A stretch of 45,635 bases of DNA from Blastocatellia bacterium (GCA_013697915.1 JACCVY010000144.1:1-45635), one strand, 5' to 3'. Shown: positions 24,319 to 34,193, counted from the first letter of the stretch. Notes: generated from the sequence alone by a model not told the origin. Translations and numbers: made by a program.

Positions 24319-26886
24319 TCAAAGTATTATCGCAAAAACGCTCTTAACGGCTCGGGCGATGTCGGAGCCAAAGAATAATGCGACCGCGACAACCAGCCCG
24401 AGCACCATCACCAGCGCATAGTTTTGTGCAAAGCCGGTCTGTGCCGCGCGGAACAACGGCGACATTAAGCGAGCAACAAATGCTGCAATCGCATTCACAA
24501 TCCCGTCGACAAAATATTGATCGGTGCCGCCGATGATGCGGCTTGAAAGGCGCGTCAACCAGGCCGAGCCGTTCACTCCGCCGTCGACAACTTTTGAGTC
24601 AAAGGCGAACACGCCACGCGCGGCATCCATCACTCGGCGCGTGACAGCCCAACCGAAAAATTCATCAACCCAATATTTGTTGTAACTCGCCTGGTAAAGA
24701 GGCTTCAGTCGCGCCGCCCAAATGTCCGGCAAGCGCGTGTCCTTTACATAAAACAGATAGCCAAGGCCAATGCCGATGCCGGCGACCAGCAAAGAGATGA
24801 CAATGAACAACCACTCGGTCGCAGTTTCGTTGTGGAGTTTCGAGTCTGCTATCTCCGCGAGATTAAATCCCTGTGGACCATAAGGCGATGAGGCTTCCTT
24901 AGCCTCAATCCCTGCCGGCAAAACTTCGGCGCGCGCTCTCAGTTCGCCGTCGAGTGGCCTACCTGCGCTATCCAGCATCTCTTCCTTGCCAAAATGATGC
25001 GTCGCAGGATTCCAGATGATCGGGTCCAGGAAGTTAACTATATTCATGCGCCCACCAATGTGCTTGCCGCCGGTGAACGCTGTGCTGATTCCAACGAAGC
25101 CGCCAATTGTTGCCAGCACCGCAAGCACTGCAAGCGGTACCCACATCGAAGCGGGAGACTCATGCGGGATATGCACGGCGTGACCGTGATCATCATGAGC
25201 ATGAGCGGAGCTGCCGGTGGGACCAACGTGCTCGCCCGGCTCGTGACGTGGTCGATCGCCGGCAGATGTGAATTTCGCGTCGTGCTGCGTTAAACCTTTG
25301 TCATATGCCGACGCATGCGCTTCATCGGCTTCGCCGCCCGCTTGCTTACCGAGAAATTTTTCCTTACCCCAAAACGTCATCGCCATTAAACGCGTCATAT
25401 AGAACGCCGTACAGGTCGCGGCGATTGTGCCGACAATCCAAACAATCCAGCCCACAGGTATGTAACGCGTCGACGCAGCGTTCCAGAGAATTTCATCTTT
25501 GGACCAGAAGCCGCTGAACGGAATGATGCCGCAGATTGCCAGCCAGCCGGCGAGAAAAGTCAGATACGTGTAGGGCATGTACTTTCGCAGGTTGCCCATG
25601 CGGCGCATGTCCTGCTCGTGATGCATGCCGTGAATAACGCTGCCGGCGCCAAGGAACATCAGCGCTTTGAAGAAGGCGTGGGTCATTACATGAAAGATGC
25701 CGATCGCAAACGCCCCAACGCCGCAGGCCATGAACATGAAACCCAACTGCGAAACGGTCGAGTAAGCGAGAACTTTCTTGATGTCGTTTTGCGTGATGCC
25801 GATCGTAGCTGCAAACAACGCTGTAGCTGCTCCAACTAATGCCACAACCATCATCATGGTCTGCGAATGTTGGAAGATGACGTTGGTGCGGGTAACCATA
25901 TAGAGCCCGGCAGTCACCATTGTCGCGGCGTGAATCAACGCGGAAACGGGGGTTGGCCCGGCCATCGCATCTGGCAACCAGACGTGCAGGGGCAGTTGTG
26001 CAGACTTGCCGCAGGCGCCGATGAAAAGTCCCAGCGCAATCCACGACAACAATCCCCAATGGCCCAGCGGCTCAAGCGGGAAGGTCGCTGCCTGTCCGAA
26101 CACGTCGGTGTATTGAGTGGTGCCAAACGTAGCGATCACGCCAAAGATCGCGAGCGCAAACCCAAAGTCACCGACGCGATTGGTGATAAATGCTTTCCGA
26201 GATGCATTGGCGGCTTCCTGGCGATCAAAGTAGTAACCAATCAGGAGGTAGGAACAAAGACCCACGCCTTCCCAACCGACAAACATCATCAGGAAGTTTG
26301 AGCCCATCACCAGCACGAGCATCGAAAACATGAACAGGCCCATGTAAGCGAAGAAGCGATAAAAGCCAGTGTCGCCGTGCATATAGCCGGTAGCGAAAAC
26401 GAAGATACACAATCCTACGCCTGTTACGATCAGCATGAAGATCGACGATAGCGCGTCGAGTTGATAACTCCACTCAACGTCAAGAACAGATCCGCGGGTC
26501 TCTTCCCCAGTCTGCTCGTTACCCCCAATGACTGGCTGATTTTGTTGAGCCTGCAACTCTGCGGCCCGCTTCATTGCCGCTTCGCTCCGCAGATTGAGTG
26601 CTTGTAATTCGGGTGAGCCCTGAGTCAATCGAACTGCCCCACCGGGTATCCAGGTGAACTTGAAGGCGCCGTCCTGACTGGTGACGTACGTCTGCGGCCA
26701 CATCGCATTACGGCTGAATGCGTACGAGTAAACCGCCGCAACTGTGATGAGAAATGCGAGAGCGATGGAGCCGACTGCAATGCCGCCGATTAGCTTTTCC
26801 GAAAAACGAAGCTTCCGCCCAAGCAGCCCATTGATGGCCGCGCCGGCAAGAGGAAGAAGTGGAACTAGCCAGATGTAGCGATACAT
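24319..26886 (-). CDS. nuoL: NADH-quinone oxidoreductase subunit L, enlarged
   Basis: NuoL is the distal pumping subunit of Complex I and carries the long lateral helix. The core is well kept: FMMFVGWEGVGLCSYLLIGY with the TM5 glutamate, AQLPLHVWLPDAMAGPTPVS with the TM7 lysine upstream, LIHAATMVTAGLYM, KKVLAYSTVSQLGFMFMACG and IPFSGFWSKDEIL. With 855 residues it is far longer than E. coli NuoL (613). Two insertions explain this: about 75 residues at 60-135 between the first helices, rich in Q, A and E, and a stretch at about 505-580 rich in histidine and aspartate (SSAHAHDDHGHAVHIPH). Both are predicted to lie outside the membrane. The gene has palindromic elements on both sides. Confidence 0.95.
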   Translation of the reverse strand: MYRYIWLVPLLPLAGAAINGLLGRKLRFSEKLIGGIAVGSIALAFLITVAAVYSYAFSRNAMWPQTYVTSQDGAFKFTWIPGGAVRLTQGSPELQALNLRSEAAMKRAAELQAQQNQPVIGGNEQTGEETRGSVLDVEWSYQLDALSSIFMLIVTGVGLCIFVFATGYMHGDTGFYRFFAYMGLFMFSMLVLVMGSNFLMMFVGWEGVGLCSYLLIGYYFDRQEAANASRKAFITNRVGDFGFALAIFGVIATFGTTQYTDVFGQAATFPLEPLGHWGLLSWIALGLFIGACGKSAQLPLHVWLPDAMAGPTPVSALIHAATMVTAGLYMVTRTNVIFQHSQTMMMVVALVGAATALFAATIGITQNDIKKVLAYSTVSQLGFMFMACGVGAFAIGIFHVMTHAFFKALMFLGAGSVIHGMHHEQDMRRMGNLRKYMPYTYLTFLAGWLAICGIIPFSGFWSKDEILWNAASTRYIPVGWIVWIVGTIAATCTAFYMTRLMAMTFWGKEKFLGKQAGGEADEAHASAYDKGLTQHDAKFTSAGDRPRHEPGEHVGPTGSSAHAHDDHGHAVHIPHESPASMWVPLAVLAVLATIGGFVGISTAFTGGKHIGGRMNIVNFLDPIIWNPATHHFGKEEMLDSAGRPLDGELRARAEVLPAGIEAKEASSPYGPQGFNLAEIADSKLHNETATEWLFIVISLLVAGIGIGLGYLFYVKDTRLPDIWAARLKPLYQASYNKYWVDEFFGWAVTRRVMDAARGVFAFDSKVVDGGVNGSAWLTRLSSRIIGGTDQYFVDGIVNAIAAFVARLMSPLFRAAQTGFAQNYALVMVLGLVVAVALFFGSDIARAVKSVFAIIL

Positions 26887-26960
26887 AGGTGTCAGGTGTC
26901 AGATGTCAGGTGTCAGCAGGAACCGGTTTTACCGGTACCTGACACCCGATACCTGTCACC
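26887..26960. repeat. nuoK/nuoL junction: AGGTGTCAG-word inverted repeat
   Basis: Three to four direct near-copies of AGGTGTCAG at 26887-26917 are opposed by ACCTGACACC and ACCTGTCACC at 26937-26960, around ACCGGTTTTACCGGT. The stop codon of nuoK (26956-26958) is made by the right end of the repeat. Confidence 0.7.
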
Positions 26961-27375
26961 ATTTCAAGATATCAATCTCATCGACCCAGATCGTTTCTTT
27001 GTTTCGATAGAGCGCAATCACAATTCCCAACCCAATCGCCGCCTCAGCGGCGGCAACTACGATCACGAACACCGCAAAAATCTGTCCGGCAACCGCGTTC
27101 ACATTTCCCGTGTCCTGTAGATAACGGGACATGGCAATGAAGTTGAGATTCGCCGCATTGAGAATTAACTCAATGGACATGAAGATGACGATTATGTTGC
27201 GCCGCGTCAGCACGCCCGCAACGCCAATAATGAAAAGCAAAGCGCCAATGATTAGAAACTTCGACAGGTCGGGATGCTGCGCCTTTTCCCAGGCAGTCGC
27301 AAAGCGGCCATTGGTCGCAGCCTGAAATAGCAAGCCGAGCGCGGGACTTAGAAAGTTAAAGAGTAAGAACTGCAT
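26956..27375 (-). CDS. nuoK: NADH-quinone oxidoreductase subunit K
   Basis: NuoK is a three-helix subunit that relays protons between NuoH/J and the antiporter-like subunits. The conserved part is [40 protein letters not shown] and [19 protein letters not shown], with the two essential glutamates in SIEL and AAEAA. At 139 residues it exceeds the usual 100 because of an N-terminal extension of about 38 residues ([20 protein letters not shown]). The next ATG within the gene is in the conserved region, so the extension is likely real. It follows nuoJ with a four-base gap, the only tight nuo junction in this cluster. Confidence 0.95.
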   Translation of the reverse strand: MQFLLFNFLSPALGLLFQAATNGRFATAWEKAQHPDLSKFLIIGALLFIIGVAGVLTRRNIIVIFMSIELILNAANLNFIAMSRYLQDTGNVNAVAGQIFAVFVIVVAAAEAAIGLGIVIALYRNKETIWVDEIDILKW

Positions 27376-27379
27376 TTGC

Positions 27380-28491
<1,112 letters not shown>

Positions 28492-28532
28492 AGTTGTGCT
28501 GTAAGCAACAACTAGCGGCAACTTTGGGTGAT

Positions 28533-28572
28533 TCAGAAAATCGGCAATTGGCAATCGGAAATCGGCAATCAC
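28533..28572. repeat. right flanking repeat of the four-helix-bundle gene (AATCGGCA words)
   Basis: Words AATCGGCAA, TTGGCAATCGGAAATCGG and CAATC, reverse complementary in type to 28070-28103. It ends two bases before the nuoI stop codon region. Together the two repeats look like short terminal inverted repeats of a roughly 500-base unit. Confidence 0.75.
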
Positions 28573-28573
28573 C

Positions 28574-29107
28574 TTAGCGCGTGTACTTTACAGTCTCGCG
28601 TCCCTGCTCGAGCATCTCGCGATTCCAAACAAAACCGGCGCGCGAGTAAGTTGCCAACTCGAAATCCTGCGTCAGCTCCAGGCATGACGTCGGGCACGCT
28701 TCCTGGCACAGCGCGCAAAACATGCAGCGCGACGTATCGAAGATAAATTCGTCGAGCACTTTCTTCTTACGCGGCTTACCGGCGACGATGATCTCTACGT
28801 CCATTGCGAGCACGTCAATGCAATCTTCCGGACAAGCAATCGCGCAAAGGTTACAGGCAATACAAAGCGTGTCGTGCGTTTCGGGGTCCATATTGAGCCG
28901 CGGCGCGCCGTGGAAACGCGGCGCCACGTCCGGACGAACTTTGGGATACTGTTCGGTGTAAATGCCTTTGCCGGCGACTGAGTCCTTATCAAAAATGGCG
29001 CCAATGTTGTATTTCAAGGTGAGCCGCAGACCTTGTAATAGATCGGCCATGAAAAAGCGGCGAAGCTTGGTCATGAATTTAGGCTTGGGAACTTTTACTA
29101 AAGGCAT
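28574..29107 (-). CDS. nuoI: NADH-quinone oxidoreductase subunit I
   Basis: NuoI is the ferredoxin-like subunit of the Complex I peripheral arm that carries clusters N6a and N6b to pass electrons toward NuoB. Both 4Fe-4S motifs are intact: CIACNLCAIACPEDC at residues 82-96 and CMFCALCQEACPTSC at 128-142. The N-terminal amphipathic helix (LLQGLRLTLKYNIGAIF) is the usual membrane contact. At 177 residues its length is normal. Downstream, the four-helix-bundle unit separates it from nuoJ; upstream a 122-base palindrome separates it from nuoH. Confidence 0.96.
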   Translation of the reverse strand: MPLVKVPKPKFMTKLRRFFMADLLQGLRLTLKYNIGAIFDKDSVAGKGIYTEQYPKVRPDVAPRFHGAPRLNMDPETHDTLCIACNLCAIACPEDCIDVLAMDVEIIVAGKPRKKKVLDEFIFDTSRCMFCALCQEACPTSCLELTQDFELATYSRAGFVWNREMLEQGRETVKYTR

Positions 29108-29228
29108 AAGTCAATTTCCGATTGTCGATTTCCGATTACCGATTTAAACACATTGCGTAGCGTAGCGGTTCTGGTTCAACTTTGCTCATCTTTCCAATCG
29201 GCAATCGGCAATTGCCAATCGGAAATGG
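29108..29228. repeat. nuoH/nuoI junction: CGATT-word inverted repeat without a gene
   Basis: Left words TTTCCGATTGTCGATTTCCG and ATTACCGATT (29114-29143) are opposed by CCAATCGGCAATCGGCAATT and GCCAATCGGAAA (29193-29226), around about 50 bases. The words are the same as those flanking the four-helix-bundle gene at 28066-28572, so this looks like a gene-free version of that unit in the adjoining junction. Confidence 0.75.
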
Positions 29229-29229
29229 T

Positions 29230-30558
29230 CTAGCTTTCGCTTGCCGCTGGCGCAATCGGCGCGACCGCCGGTTTTCCTTTCGGCACGTTCACCAAACGAA
29301 TGTTTCGGCGCTGGCTCTTTAGATTGAAATCGCGCGAACGCCAATTGATCCTTGCCAGCGACAGTCCGGTTAGACCAAGCCCCGCGAGACCCATCACAAT
29401 CATCAGTGCTTTTCCGGTTGCTGTCAGATTCAGACCCGCCGACAGCGAGTCGATCGTTTTAATTCCATGCCAACCGTTAAGTGCCTGGATCACAAAGATC
29501 GCAAGCGCCGAGATCACTATGTTGATGAGTGCCGAGGGAATCAACCACTTCCAACCGATGTCCATTAACTGATCGTAACGAAAGCGCGGCAGCGTCCAAC
29601 GCAGCCAGAAATACAAATAAAGAATCGCCAACAGCTTGGAGATAAAGACTAATAGACTGACTATAACATAGAGGTTGTGATAGCCCTTTGCTTCGGTCAG
29701 ACGATAGACAAACGGAAAATACCAGCCGCCAAGATAAACCGTCACCGCCACTGCCGAGACGATCACCATCGCCGCATACTCAGCCATGAAGAAGAGCGAC
29801 CAGCGAAAGCCGGAATACTCGGTGTGGAAACCGGCCACCAATTCTGACTCTGCTTCCGGCAAGTCAAAAGGCGCGCGATTGTTTTCCGCAATGCCGCTGA
29901 CCAGAAAGATCAAGAAACCCAGCGGTTGGTAAACGAAAAACCAAACTGAGTCGAGCTGCTGCGCGTTGACAGCTCCCGATAGTGAAAGCGTGCGCGCAAA
30001 CATCAAGGCGCCCACCAGCGATAAACCCATCGCTACTTCATAAGAGATCATCTGTGCGCTGGAGCGAAGCGCGCCCAGCAACGAATACTTGGAATTCGAC
30101 GACCAACCAGCCAGGATCAAAGCCAGTACGCCAACACTCGACACGGCCAGAACGAACAGCAAGCCGATGTTAACGTCGGTTATCACGGCCCAATCCGGGC
30201 CAAAAGGAATTACTGAAAATGTAATGAAGGCAGCGGCAACCGCGATGTAGGGAGCGAAGAAAAATATCCAGCGGTCGGCTTTCTCAGGAATGAAATCTTC
30301 TTTGGTTAGCAGTTTGATGCCGTCAGCGATCGGCTGCAACAATCCCCATGGGCCAACACGCATTGGTCCCAGTCGCGCCTGCATGAACGCGGAAATTTTA
30401 CGCTCAAGGTACGTGGCATAAGCAACCCAGCCGGCCACAATCGTCACTACCAGCCCAATCTGAATGAATGGCCAGATGACATGGTTAATCGTGCCGGCGC
30501 TGAAAAACTTCAGCAGCAGTTGATTAATGAAGTCGATTGGAGCGAAGAAAACAAGCAT
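29230..30558 (-). CDS. nuoH: NADH-quinone oxidoreductase subunit H
   Basis: NuoH is the membrane subunit that holds the entrance of the quinone chamber together with NuoB and NuoD. The eight-helix core is clear: YLERKISAFMQARLGPMRVG, GLLQPIADGIKLLTKED, SKYSLLGALRSSAQMISYEV, ENNRAPFDLPEAESELVAGF with the essential acidic residues, HTEYSGFRWSLFFMAEY and LRWTLPRFRYDQLMDIGWK. It has 442 residues against about 325 in E. coli, owing to extra N-terminal helix sequence and a C-terminal part with one more helix (ALMIVMGLAGLGLTGLSLA) and a basic tail. nuoEFG, often found between nuoD and nuoH, are missing here. Confidence 0.96.
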   Translation of the reverse strand: MLVFFAPIDFINQLLLKFFSAGTINHVIWPFIQIGLVVTIVAGWVAYATYLERKISAFMQARLGPMRVGPWGLLQPIADGIKLLTKEDFIPEKADRWIFFFAPYIAVAAAFITFSVIPFGPDWAVITDVNIGLLFVLAVSSVGVLALILAGWSSNSKYSLLGALRSSAQMISYEVAMGLSLVGALMFARTLSLSGAVNAQQLDSVWFFVYQPLGFLIFLVSGIAENNRAPFDLPEAESELVAGFHTEYSGFRWSLFFMAEYAAMVIVSAVAVTVYLGGWYFPFVYRLTEAKGYHNLYVIVSLLVFISKLLAILYLYFWLRWTLPRFRYDQLMDIGWKWLIPSALINIVISALAIFVIQALNGWHGIKTIDSLSAGLNLTATGKALMIVMGLAGLGLTGLSLARINWRSRDFNLKSQRRNIRLVNVPKGKPAVAPIAPAASES

Positions 30559-30654
30559 GTTGATTTCACATTACCAGGCAGAAACAAACATCCCGGGTCC
30601 TCGGGAAAGTCCGAAGCGAACTATTCAACTAGCCTGCGGAGCAGGCGAGAGCAT

Positions 30655-30831
30655 AAAGCCCAGGGTGGAGCGAAGCGGAACCCTGGGTTGCGATTGATAG
30701 ACATGTTGGGAGCCCGCTTTAGCGGGCGATAGATTCTATCGGTCATCGAGATTTTGCCGCCCGCTAACGCGGGCTTGAATACTTCTAACCCTTAAGTACC
30801 CAGGGTTCCGCTGCGCTCCACCCTGGGCTTT
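30655..30831. repeat. inverted-repeat element with CCCAGGGT arms, copy 2 (nuoD/nuoH junction)
   Basis: AAAGCCCAGGGTGGAGCGAA (from 30655) and TTCGCTCC-type right arm GCGCTCCACCCTGGGCTTT (to 30831) pair over 34 bases. Inside are two more hairpins, AGCCCGCTTTAGCGGGCG (30711-30728) and GCCCGCTAACGCGGGCT (30759-30775). The arms are related to those at 1880-2131. The rest of the 339-base gap 30559-30897 holds no open frame I can support; the 78-codon frame ending in the gap is read opposite nuoD. Confidence 0.7.
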
Positions 30832-30897
30832 ACGCTGCCGCGTGCTTCGCAGGTTGTTGAACCCTACGCGAGCCTCCGCCACGATCCGACTTTGAAG

Positions 30898-32031
30898 TCA
30901 TCTGTCTATCTCGCCAAGAACAATATCCAGCGTTCCGATTATCGCAACCACGTCGGCTACCAAATGTCCTAAACAAAGTTGCTTCAGCGCCTGAAGGTTG
31001 ATCAGCGATGGTGGCCGCACCCGCACGCGCCAGGGTTGCGCAGTTCCATCCGAAACCAGATAACAACCTATCTCGCCTTTCGGGCCTTCGATGGAGTGGT
31101 AGTAGTCGCCCACCGGCGGCTTAACTATCTTGGGCAGCTTCGCGTTGACCGGACCGTCGGGCAATTTACCCAAAGCCTGATCAATGATCCGTCGCGACTG
31201 CCGCATCTCTTCGAGCCGAACTAAGTAACGATCATAAGTATCGCCGTTTTCGCCAAGCGGAATATCAAAATCCATGTCGGCATAAGCTGCGTAGGGTCTG
31301 GACTTGCGAATGTCCCAGGCGACGCCCGAGCCGCGTAAAGCCGGCCCAGACAAACCAATTGCCACCGCTTCGTCGGCTGAGATTACGCCGATGCCCACCG
31401 TGCGGCTCAGCCAGATGCGATTTTCCGAAAGCACCGTCTCATATTCATCGAGACGCGTGGGAAAGTTATTAACAAAGCGCTGCACATCTTCAGTAAAGCC
31501 ATCGTACGCATCGTTTGGCATGCCGCCGACGCGCCAGGCATGACAAGTTAAGCGCGCGCCAAACTGCCGCTCAAATATCTTGAGTATCTCTTCGCGTTCG
31601 CGCAGTGCCCAAAGCAAAACTGTAACCGCGCCGATATCCAGCGCATGAGTCGCCAACCACAACAAGTGTGAAGCGATGCGATTCAGTTCCGTCAGAATTG
31701 TTCTGAGGTAATGGGCGCGTGGCGGCACGGGCAGGTTCATCATCTGCTCGACCGTTTCCACCCAAACCAGACCATTTGATACTGCGGCAATGTAATCGAG
31801 TCGATCCCAGTAGGGCGCAATCATCGTATACATGCGGTTCTCGGCGATCTTCTCCATGCCGCGATGGAGATAGCCGATATCGCAATCGAGATCGATGACC
31901 GTTTCGCCGTCGAGTTTCAGGATTACGCGCAACACGCCGTGGGTTGAGGGATGCTGCGGCCCCATGTTCAGCACCATCTCTGGGCTGTCGAGGAGTGTTT
32001 CCTGAGTTGTGGCGATTTCTACCTGATGCAT
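30898..32031 (-). CDS. nuoD: NADH-quinone oxidoreductase subunit D
   Basis: NuoD is the 49-kDa subunit homologue that forms the quinone site with NuoB. The 377-residue protein starts with [20 protein letters not shown], containing the HPSTHG loop with the quinone-site histidine, followed by [56 protein letters not shown] and, near the end, [20 protein letters not shown]. It is a separate gene here, not fused to nuoC. A small unknown gene and two palindromes lie between it and nuoC. Confidence 0.96.
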   Translation of the reverse strand: MHQVEIATTQETLLDSPEMVLNMGPQHPSTHGVLRVILKLDGETVIDLDCDIGYLHRGMEKIAENRMYTMIAPYWDRLDYIAAVSNGLVWVETVEQMMNLPVPPRAHYLRTILTELNRIASHLLWLATHALDIGAVTVLLWALREREEILKIFERQFGARLTCHAWRVGGMPNDAYDGFTEDVQRFVNNFPTRLDEYETVLSENRIWLSRTVGIGVISADEAVAIGLSGPALRGSGVAWDIRKSRPYAAYADMDFDIPLGENGDTYDRYLVRLEEMRQSRRIIDQALGKLPDGPVNAKLPKIVKPPVGDYYHSIEGPKGEIGCYLVSDGTAQPWRVRVRPPSLINLQALKQLCLGHLVADVVAIIGTLDIVLGEIDR

Positions 32032-32034
32032 ATT

Positions 32035-32098
32035 TGTGTTGCACAGACTTTAGTCTGTGGCATTCATGTGGCAGCACAGACTAAAGTCTATGCTACTT
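32035..32098. repeat. CACAGACT/AGTCTGTG double palindrome upstream of nuoD
   Basis: GCACAGACTTTAGTCTGTG (32041-32059) and GCACAGACTAAAGTCTATG (32074-32092) are each hairpins and are also inverted with respect to each other. The element begins a few bases before the nuoD start codon and ends at the stop codon of the 86-residue gene. The family also occurs at 14887-14904 and 18315-18365. Confidence 0.7.
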
Positions 32099-32359
32099 CT
32101 AAGCGGCCGCCGGCGCCGGTTCGGAAGGAACGTAACAACCCGTCACCTTCCACGGCTCAATGATCAGTCCAATCTCTTGCGCTTCGCCGCTGGAACGCTT
32201 TTTTGCCAACTTGCTCACGATGGCGGTCGCTGCACTGGCTTTGTTCCAAACGTTGCGCGGTTCCATTGTTTCAGTCAAGACAAAGCCTGCCACTTTCGCC
32301 GCTTCCGGCGTGTCGAAAACTTTAGCTTCATATTGGGCAGCGATCTCTTTTGGGCTCAT
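32099..32359 (-). CDS. unknown 86-residue protein between nuoC and nuoD
   Basis: I do not recognise this protein. It is soluble, has no signal peptide or membrane helix, and contains a single cysteine. Visible segments are KEIAAQYEAKVFDTPEAAKV, GFVLTETMEPRNVWNKASAA and EIGLIIEPWKVTGCYVP, with an Ala/Pro tail. It uses codons like its neighbours and fills the gap between the two palindromes on either side, which argues for a real gene. No ribosome-binding site is visible because the upstream sequence is repeat. Its place inside the nuo operon makes an accessory or assembly role in Complex I possible. Confidence 0.6.
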   Translation of the reverse strand: MSPKEIAAQYEAKVFDTPEAAKVAGFVLTETMEPRNVWNKASAATAIVSKLAKKRSSGEAQEIGLIIEPWKVTGCYVPSEPAPAAA

Positions 32360-32450
32360 GGTCCGTCGTCAGTTGTCAGTTGTCAGTTGTTAGTAGCAAA
32401 ATCAGTTCCCACGGACTACGCACCACTGACAACTGACAAGCATTTACGAT
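32360..32450. repeat. nuoC junction: CAGTTGT-word inverted repeat
   Basis: GTCCGTCGTCAGTTGTCAGT...TGTCAGTTGTTAGT (32360-32393) is opposed by ACCACTGACAACTGACAAG (32422-32440), with ACGGACT also complementary to the left end. It is the same word type as 24201-24314. It starts at the base before the ATG of the 86-residue gene. Confidence 0.7.
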
Positions 32451-32457
32451 TCACGAT

Positions 32458-33369
32458 TTACTTGTCCTTAGGCATGACTTCTTTCCCGCCCTGGAGGATC
32501 TCGCGCATCATGCGCTCCTGCGGCACAGAAAGTATTTCCAGACCGTAGCCGCGCCGTTGCTCGAGTTGCTCGCCTTGCACCTCGGTCATCACTGGCAAAT
32601 GTCTTTGCGTCCAGGCATTCTCTATAAATTCGAGTGGATAATCTTTTCTGAGCGGATGACCTTCCCAGTCCGGCGGCAACAAGATCCGGCGCAGGTCCGG
32701 ATGATTGTCAAAGGTAACGCCAAAAAGATCGTAGACCTCGCGCTCCATCCAATTCGCAGATGGCCAGACGCCGGTAACGCTGTCGATGCTTGCGCCCTCC
32801 GCAATTGGCACCTTCAAACGCACGCGTTCATTTCGCGGAATCGAGAAAAGGTTGTAGACAACCTCGAGCGGCGCTTCGGCTCTCATCGGATAATGCACAC
32901 AAGTGAGATCGGACAAGTAGTTGAAACGCGCCTCCTGATCGTCGCGAAGAAACGCGCATACTTCAACGATGCTTTCCGGCGCAATGCGTACCGCAACTTG
33001 ACCGAGAAACTCAAACGGTTCACTGATAACGCCGTCAAATCGCGCCTTCAACTTCTTTACTAATTTATTTTCTGAGGCATCGACGGGCTTGGGCCCTTCT
33101 TCCTTTTTCTTGACGGGAGCTTTCGGCGCGCCAGGAGCAGGAGGTGCGGCTTTTTCAGCGAGTGATTCTTTGACTGCGGCGACACGCGACTTTGCCTGCT
33201 CAACCATCGCGGCTTTTTCCGCGTCCGCGCCGGCCAGTTCGCCGCCTGCGGGAATGGCGGAAGGCGGCGGCGTGCCAGTGGAATCCGCAGGCACGACTAC
33301 GCCCGCAGGTTTCTTTGCGGTCTCATCAGCCGGTTTGCCCGGAGCGGGCCTATCGTTGTCTTCGGCCAT
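32458..33369 (-). CDS. nuoC: NADH-quinone oxidoreductase subunit C with long N-terminal extension
   Basis: NuoC is the 30-kDa subunit homologue of the Complex I connecting module. The conserved domain occupies residues 100-300: ARFDGVISEPFEFLGQVAVR, FLRDDQEARFNYLSDLTCVH, VVYNLFSIPRNERVRLKV, NWMEREVYDLFGVTFDNHPD and RRILLPPDWEGHPLRKDYPL. The first 98 residues are an added segment rich in A, P, K and E (KAPVKKKEEGPKPVD), probably disordered. No internal start near the domain looks better than the ATG at 33369. nuoA and nuoB, which usually precede it directly, are about 9.6 kb away at 43-44 kb. Confidence 0.95.
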   Translation of the reverse strand: MAEDNDRPAPGKPADETAKKPAGVVVPADSTGTPPPSAIPAGGELAGADAEKAAMVEQAKSRVAAVKESLAEKAAPPAPGAPKAPVKKKEEGPKPVDASENKLVKKLKARFDGVISEPFEFLGQVAVRIAPESIVEVCAFLRDDQEARFNYLSDLTCVHYPMRAEAPLEVVYNLFSIPRNERVRLKVPIAEGASIDSVTGVWPSANWMEREVYDLFGVTFDNHPDLRRILLPPDWEGHPLRKDYPLEFIENAWTQRHLPVMTEVQGEQLEQRRGYGLEILSVPQERMMREILQGGKEVMPKDK

Positions 33370-33630
33370 TAGCTTTTAGTCTCGCGCTCACACTGTCACT
33401 GAAAGTGCGATCCGTTCGACGTTGATCGCGCCCACGACTTAGGCGAAGTGTTAAATGCTATTGCAAAAGGTCGGCAGAGATGGATTTAAGCATGGCGCTA
33501 ATTCGCTGTCAACAAACTTGTTTTCGCTTATTCCTAGGAAGACGAACTGTTAGTTTGAGCGCGAGAATCAAGGCTGATGACCAGCGACGTTCCGGACGGC
33601 TTAGCGCAAAAAAACTCGACGGAAAGTCAG

Positions 33631-33807
33631 GCGGCTTTGCCGCTTTCCGTGCGGTAAGCCTACGGCTTACCGGAAGCGTTTTTTTCCCGAGGCTGTGCCT
33701 CCGCTGAACTTCTATCATGTAACAGCAGGGGCAGAGGCGCAGCCTCGAATAAGAGCACGGTTCCTCGGTAAGCCATAGGCTTACCGCACGGAAAGCGGCA
33801 GAGCCGC
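33631..33807. repeat. 177-base inverted-repeat element, GCGGCTTTGCCGC family, copy 1
   Basis: Left arm 33631-33672 (GCGGCTTTGCCGCTTTCCGT, then GCGGTAAGCCTACGGCTTACCG) and right arm 33766-33807 (CGGTAAGCCATAGGCTTACC, then GCACGGAAAGCGGCAGAGCCGC) pair over 42 bases with few mismatches. Inside, GAGGCTGTGCCTC and GAGGCGCAGCCTC pair in the same way. A second copy starts at 45497. In the rest of 33370-33959 I see the rpmE promoter and no gene. Confidence 0.75.
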
Positions 33808-33876
33808 AAGCGGACAAACCTCAGTCCTTACTTTTGTAAAGCTATTCCGGACTCAGATAAAACAGCGTGTCCCAAC

Positions 33877-33906
33877 TTGACCACACAACCTGCGAAACCC
33901 TATCAT
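33877..33906 (+). promoter_or_regulatory. sigma-70-type promoter of rpmE
   Basis: TTGACC (33877-33882) and TATCAT (33901-33906) with an 18-base spacer, 54 bases before the rpmE ATG. It would drive rpmE and possibly the DUF1385 and prfA genes. Confidence 0.5.
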
Positions 33907-33959
33907 GTGATGTTTGAAAATGCGGCATTTAGCTGTCTATAGATGAGGGTTACAAGACA

Positions 33960-34193
33960 ATGAAACCAGGAATTCACCCGGGGTATCACGAAATTACCGT
34001 CAGTTGCGCATGCGGCGACACGTTTAAGACGCGTTCGACCAAGAAAGGCGATTTGCACGTGGAAATTTGCTCGGCTTGCCATCCGTTTTTTACCGGCAAA
34101 CAAAAACTTGTCGATACAGCGGGACGCGTCGATCGCTTCAATAAACGATACGGCAAGAAAACACCAACGGAAACGACCAGCCCGGCAGCGTAA
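33960..34193 (+). CDS. rpmE: 50S ribosomal protein bL31
   Basis: bL31 bridges the large and small ribosomal subunits. The 77-residue protein starts [20 protein letters not shown] and includes the zinc-binding type cysteines Cys16, Cys18, Cys37 and Cys40 (CAC and CSAC), followed by [20 protein letters not shown]. This is the zinc-containing (C+) form. The C-terminal seven residues are a Thr/Ser/Pro tail. It is followed on the same strand by DUF1385 and prfA, an order seen in many bacteria. Confidence 0.96.
   Translation: MKPGIHPGYHEITVSCACGDTFKTRSTKKGDLHVEICSACHPFFTGKQKLVDTAGRVDRFNKRYGKKTPTETTSPAA

Noticed and set aside
25493-26301. Frames of 188 and 144 codons overlapping nuoL
   Set aside because: Both lie wholly within the conserved core of nuoL in other frames.
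28492-28572. N-terminal extension of the four-helix-bundle protein
   Set aside because: The codons are a translation of the CGATT-word repeat; the conserved family start fits the ATG at 28491.
33509-33817. 102-codon minus-strand frame between nuoC and rpmE
   Set aside because: It is an artefact of the 177-base palindrome; its translation repeats the same words forward and back.
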